This document shows, piece after piece, positions 7,166 to 7,891 of a stretch of 7,891 nucleotides of DNA. Source of the stretch: Pseudomonadota bacterium (GTDB lineage Bacteria; Pseudomonadota; Gammaproteobacteria; Burkholderiales; Burkholderiaceae_D); the NCBI GenBank assembly GCA_023416415.1, contig JAEZHR010000230.1, positions 1 through 7,891 of the forward strand, given 5' to 3'. The notes under the pieces are model-generated. The model was not told the origin of the DNA, did not search any database, and was given only the letters and a program-made list of their open reading frames with translations. Both the position numbers and the translations under genes were made by a program. Each line of letters opens with the position of its first letter. Position 1 is the first letter of the stretch.

Positions 7166-7891
7166 ATGAATACGACAAATCCGCAAAGCAACACTTCCGG
7201 TCACCAGGGCAAGATCCTGGTGGTTGACGACGATGCCCGCCTGCGCGACCTGCTGCGGCGCTACCTTTCTGAACAGGGTTTTCAGGTGGTGACGGCCGAA
7301 AATGCCCAGGCCATGAACAAGCTGTGGATCCGCGAACGCTACGACCTGCTCGTGCTGGATCTGATGCTGCCTGGCGAAGACGGCCTGTCGATCTGTCGGC
7401 GCCTTCGCGGCGCGAACGACCAGACCCCGATCATCATGCTCACCGCCAAGGGCGAGGATGTGGACCGCATCGTCGGACTGGAGATGGGTGCGGACGACTA
7501 CCTGCCCAAGCCCTTCAATCCGCGCGAGCTGGTCGCCCGCATCAACGCCGTCCTGCGCCGCAAGGGGCCGGACGAAATCCCCGGCGCCCCGTCCGAGACG
7601 CCCCAGACCTTCGAATTCGGCGATTTCGTGCTCGACCTCGGTACACGCTCGCTGCGCAAGGCCGGGCAATCGATTTCCCTGACCACCGGTGAGTTCTCCG
7701 TGCTCAAGGTGTTCGCGCGCCATGCGCGCCAGCCGCTGTCACGCGAGAAGCTGATGGAACTGGCGCGTGGTCGTGAATACGAGGTCTTCGACCGCAGCCT
7801 GGATGTCCAGATCTCACGCCTGCGAAAGTTGATCGAGCCCGACCCCTCAAATCCGATGTTCATCCAGACGGTCTGGGGCCTGGGCTATGTC
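7166..7891 (+). CDS. ompR: OmpR, response regulator of the EnvZ/OmpR system (3' end cut off)
   Basis: The window holds 242 codons with no stop; comparison with E. coli OmpR suggests fewer than about ten residues are missing. The receiver domain (about 15-132) has the acidic pocket VVDDD (D21, D22), the phosphorylated Asp D65 in LDLMLPGEDGLSICRRLR, T93 and K115 in PKPFNPREL. After a linker, the winged-helix DNA-binding domain (about 148-242) contains TTGEFSVL, LMELARGREY, RSLDVQISRLRKLIE and IQTVWGLGYV, all very close to E. coli OmpR. The response regulator is phosphorylated by the inner-membrane kinase EnvZ and controls outer-membrane porin and envelope genes; envZ would be expected just beyond the window. 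The ATG at 7166 gives an N-terminus about ten residues longer than in E. coli (Asn/Ser/Thr-rich), with no Shine-Dalgarno. Its leader carries overlapping inverted repeats. Confidence 0.94.
   Translation, partial: MNTTNPQSNTSGHQGKILVVDDDARLRDLLRRYLSEQGFQVVTAENAQAMNKLWIRERYDLLVLDLMLPGEDGLSICRRLRGANDQTPIIMLTAKGEDVDRIVGLEMGADDYLPKPFNPRELVARINAVLRRKGPDEIPGAPSETPQTFEFGDFVLDLGTRSLRKAGQSISLTTGEFSVLKVFARHARQPLSREKLMELARGREYEVFDRSLDVQISRLRKLIEPDPSNPMFIQTVWGLGYV

Noticed and set aside
7010..7723. An antisense open frame of 237 codons opposite ompR
   Set aside because: ompR is unmistakable on the plus strand; this is its shadow.

Overview
This is a GC-rich chromosomal window, densely packed with genes. 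The gene content and close resemblance to known proteins (PilU, YffB/ArsC-like, DapE, PrmB, a YheS-type ABC-F protein, OmpR) point to a Gram-negative proteobacterium. A betaproteobacterium (Rhodocyclales/Nitrosomonadales/Burkholderiales-like) is my best guess. The taxonomic call is inference from gene order and protein flavour; no rRNA or other marker is present.

Layout. A plus-strand run occupies 1-6573: the 3' end of pilU (1-240), a yffB-type arsC-family gene (237-590), dapE (595-1728), prmB (1806-2690), a YheS-like ABC-F ATPase (2696-4645), a CaiB/BaiF-family acyl-CoA racemase-like gene (4655-5743) and a Rossmann/DUF2520 protein (5746-6573). Spacings are -4, 4, 77, 5, 9 and 2 bp, so most of the run looks translationally coupled. 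The only sizeable gap, between dapE and prmB, holds an inverted-repeat element with two competing stems. One small minus-strand gene for an unrecognised exported protein (6589-6930) converges on the run, with only 15 bp between the stop codons. A divergent intergenic region (6931-7165) follows. The window then ends inside ompR (7166-7891), which lacks only its last few codons.

How the genes fit together. pilU serves type IV pilus retraction. dapE makes L,L-diaminopimelate for lysine and peptidoglycan, and the yffB-dapE pairing is also found in Escherichia coli. prmB (methylation of ribosomal protein uL3) and the ABC-F ATPase both concern the ribosome and lie 5 bp apart. The racemase-like gene and the DUF2520 gene form a coupled pair whose joint role is not evident. 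OmpR belongs to a separate, osmotic/envelope-stress regulatory unit.

I found no mobile element, CRISPR array, RNA gene, prophage or clear new system. The window is ordinary core genome. The most interesting items are the two leader/intergenic inverted-repeat structures and the small exported protein.
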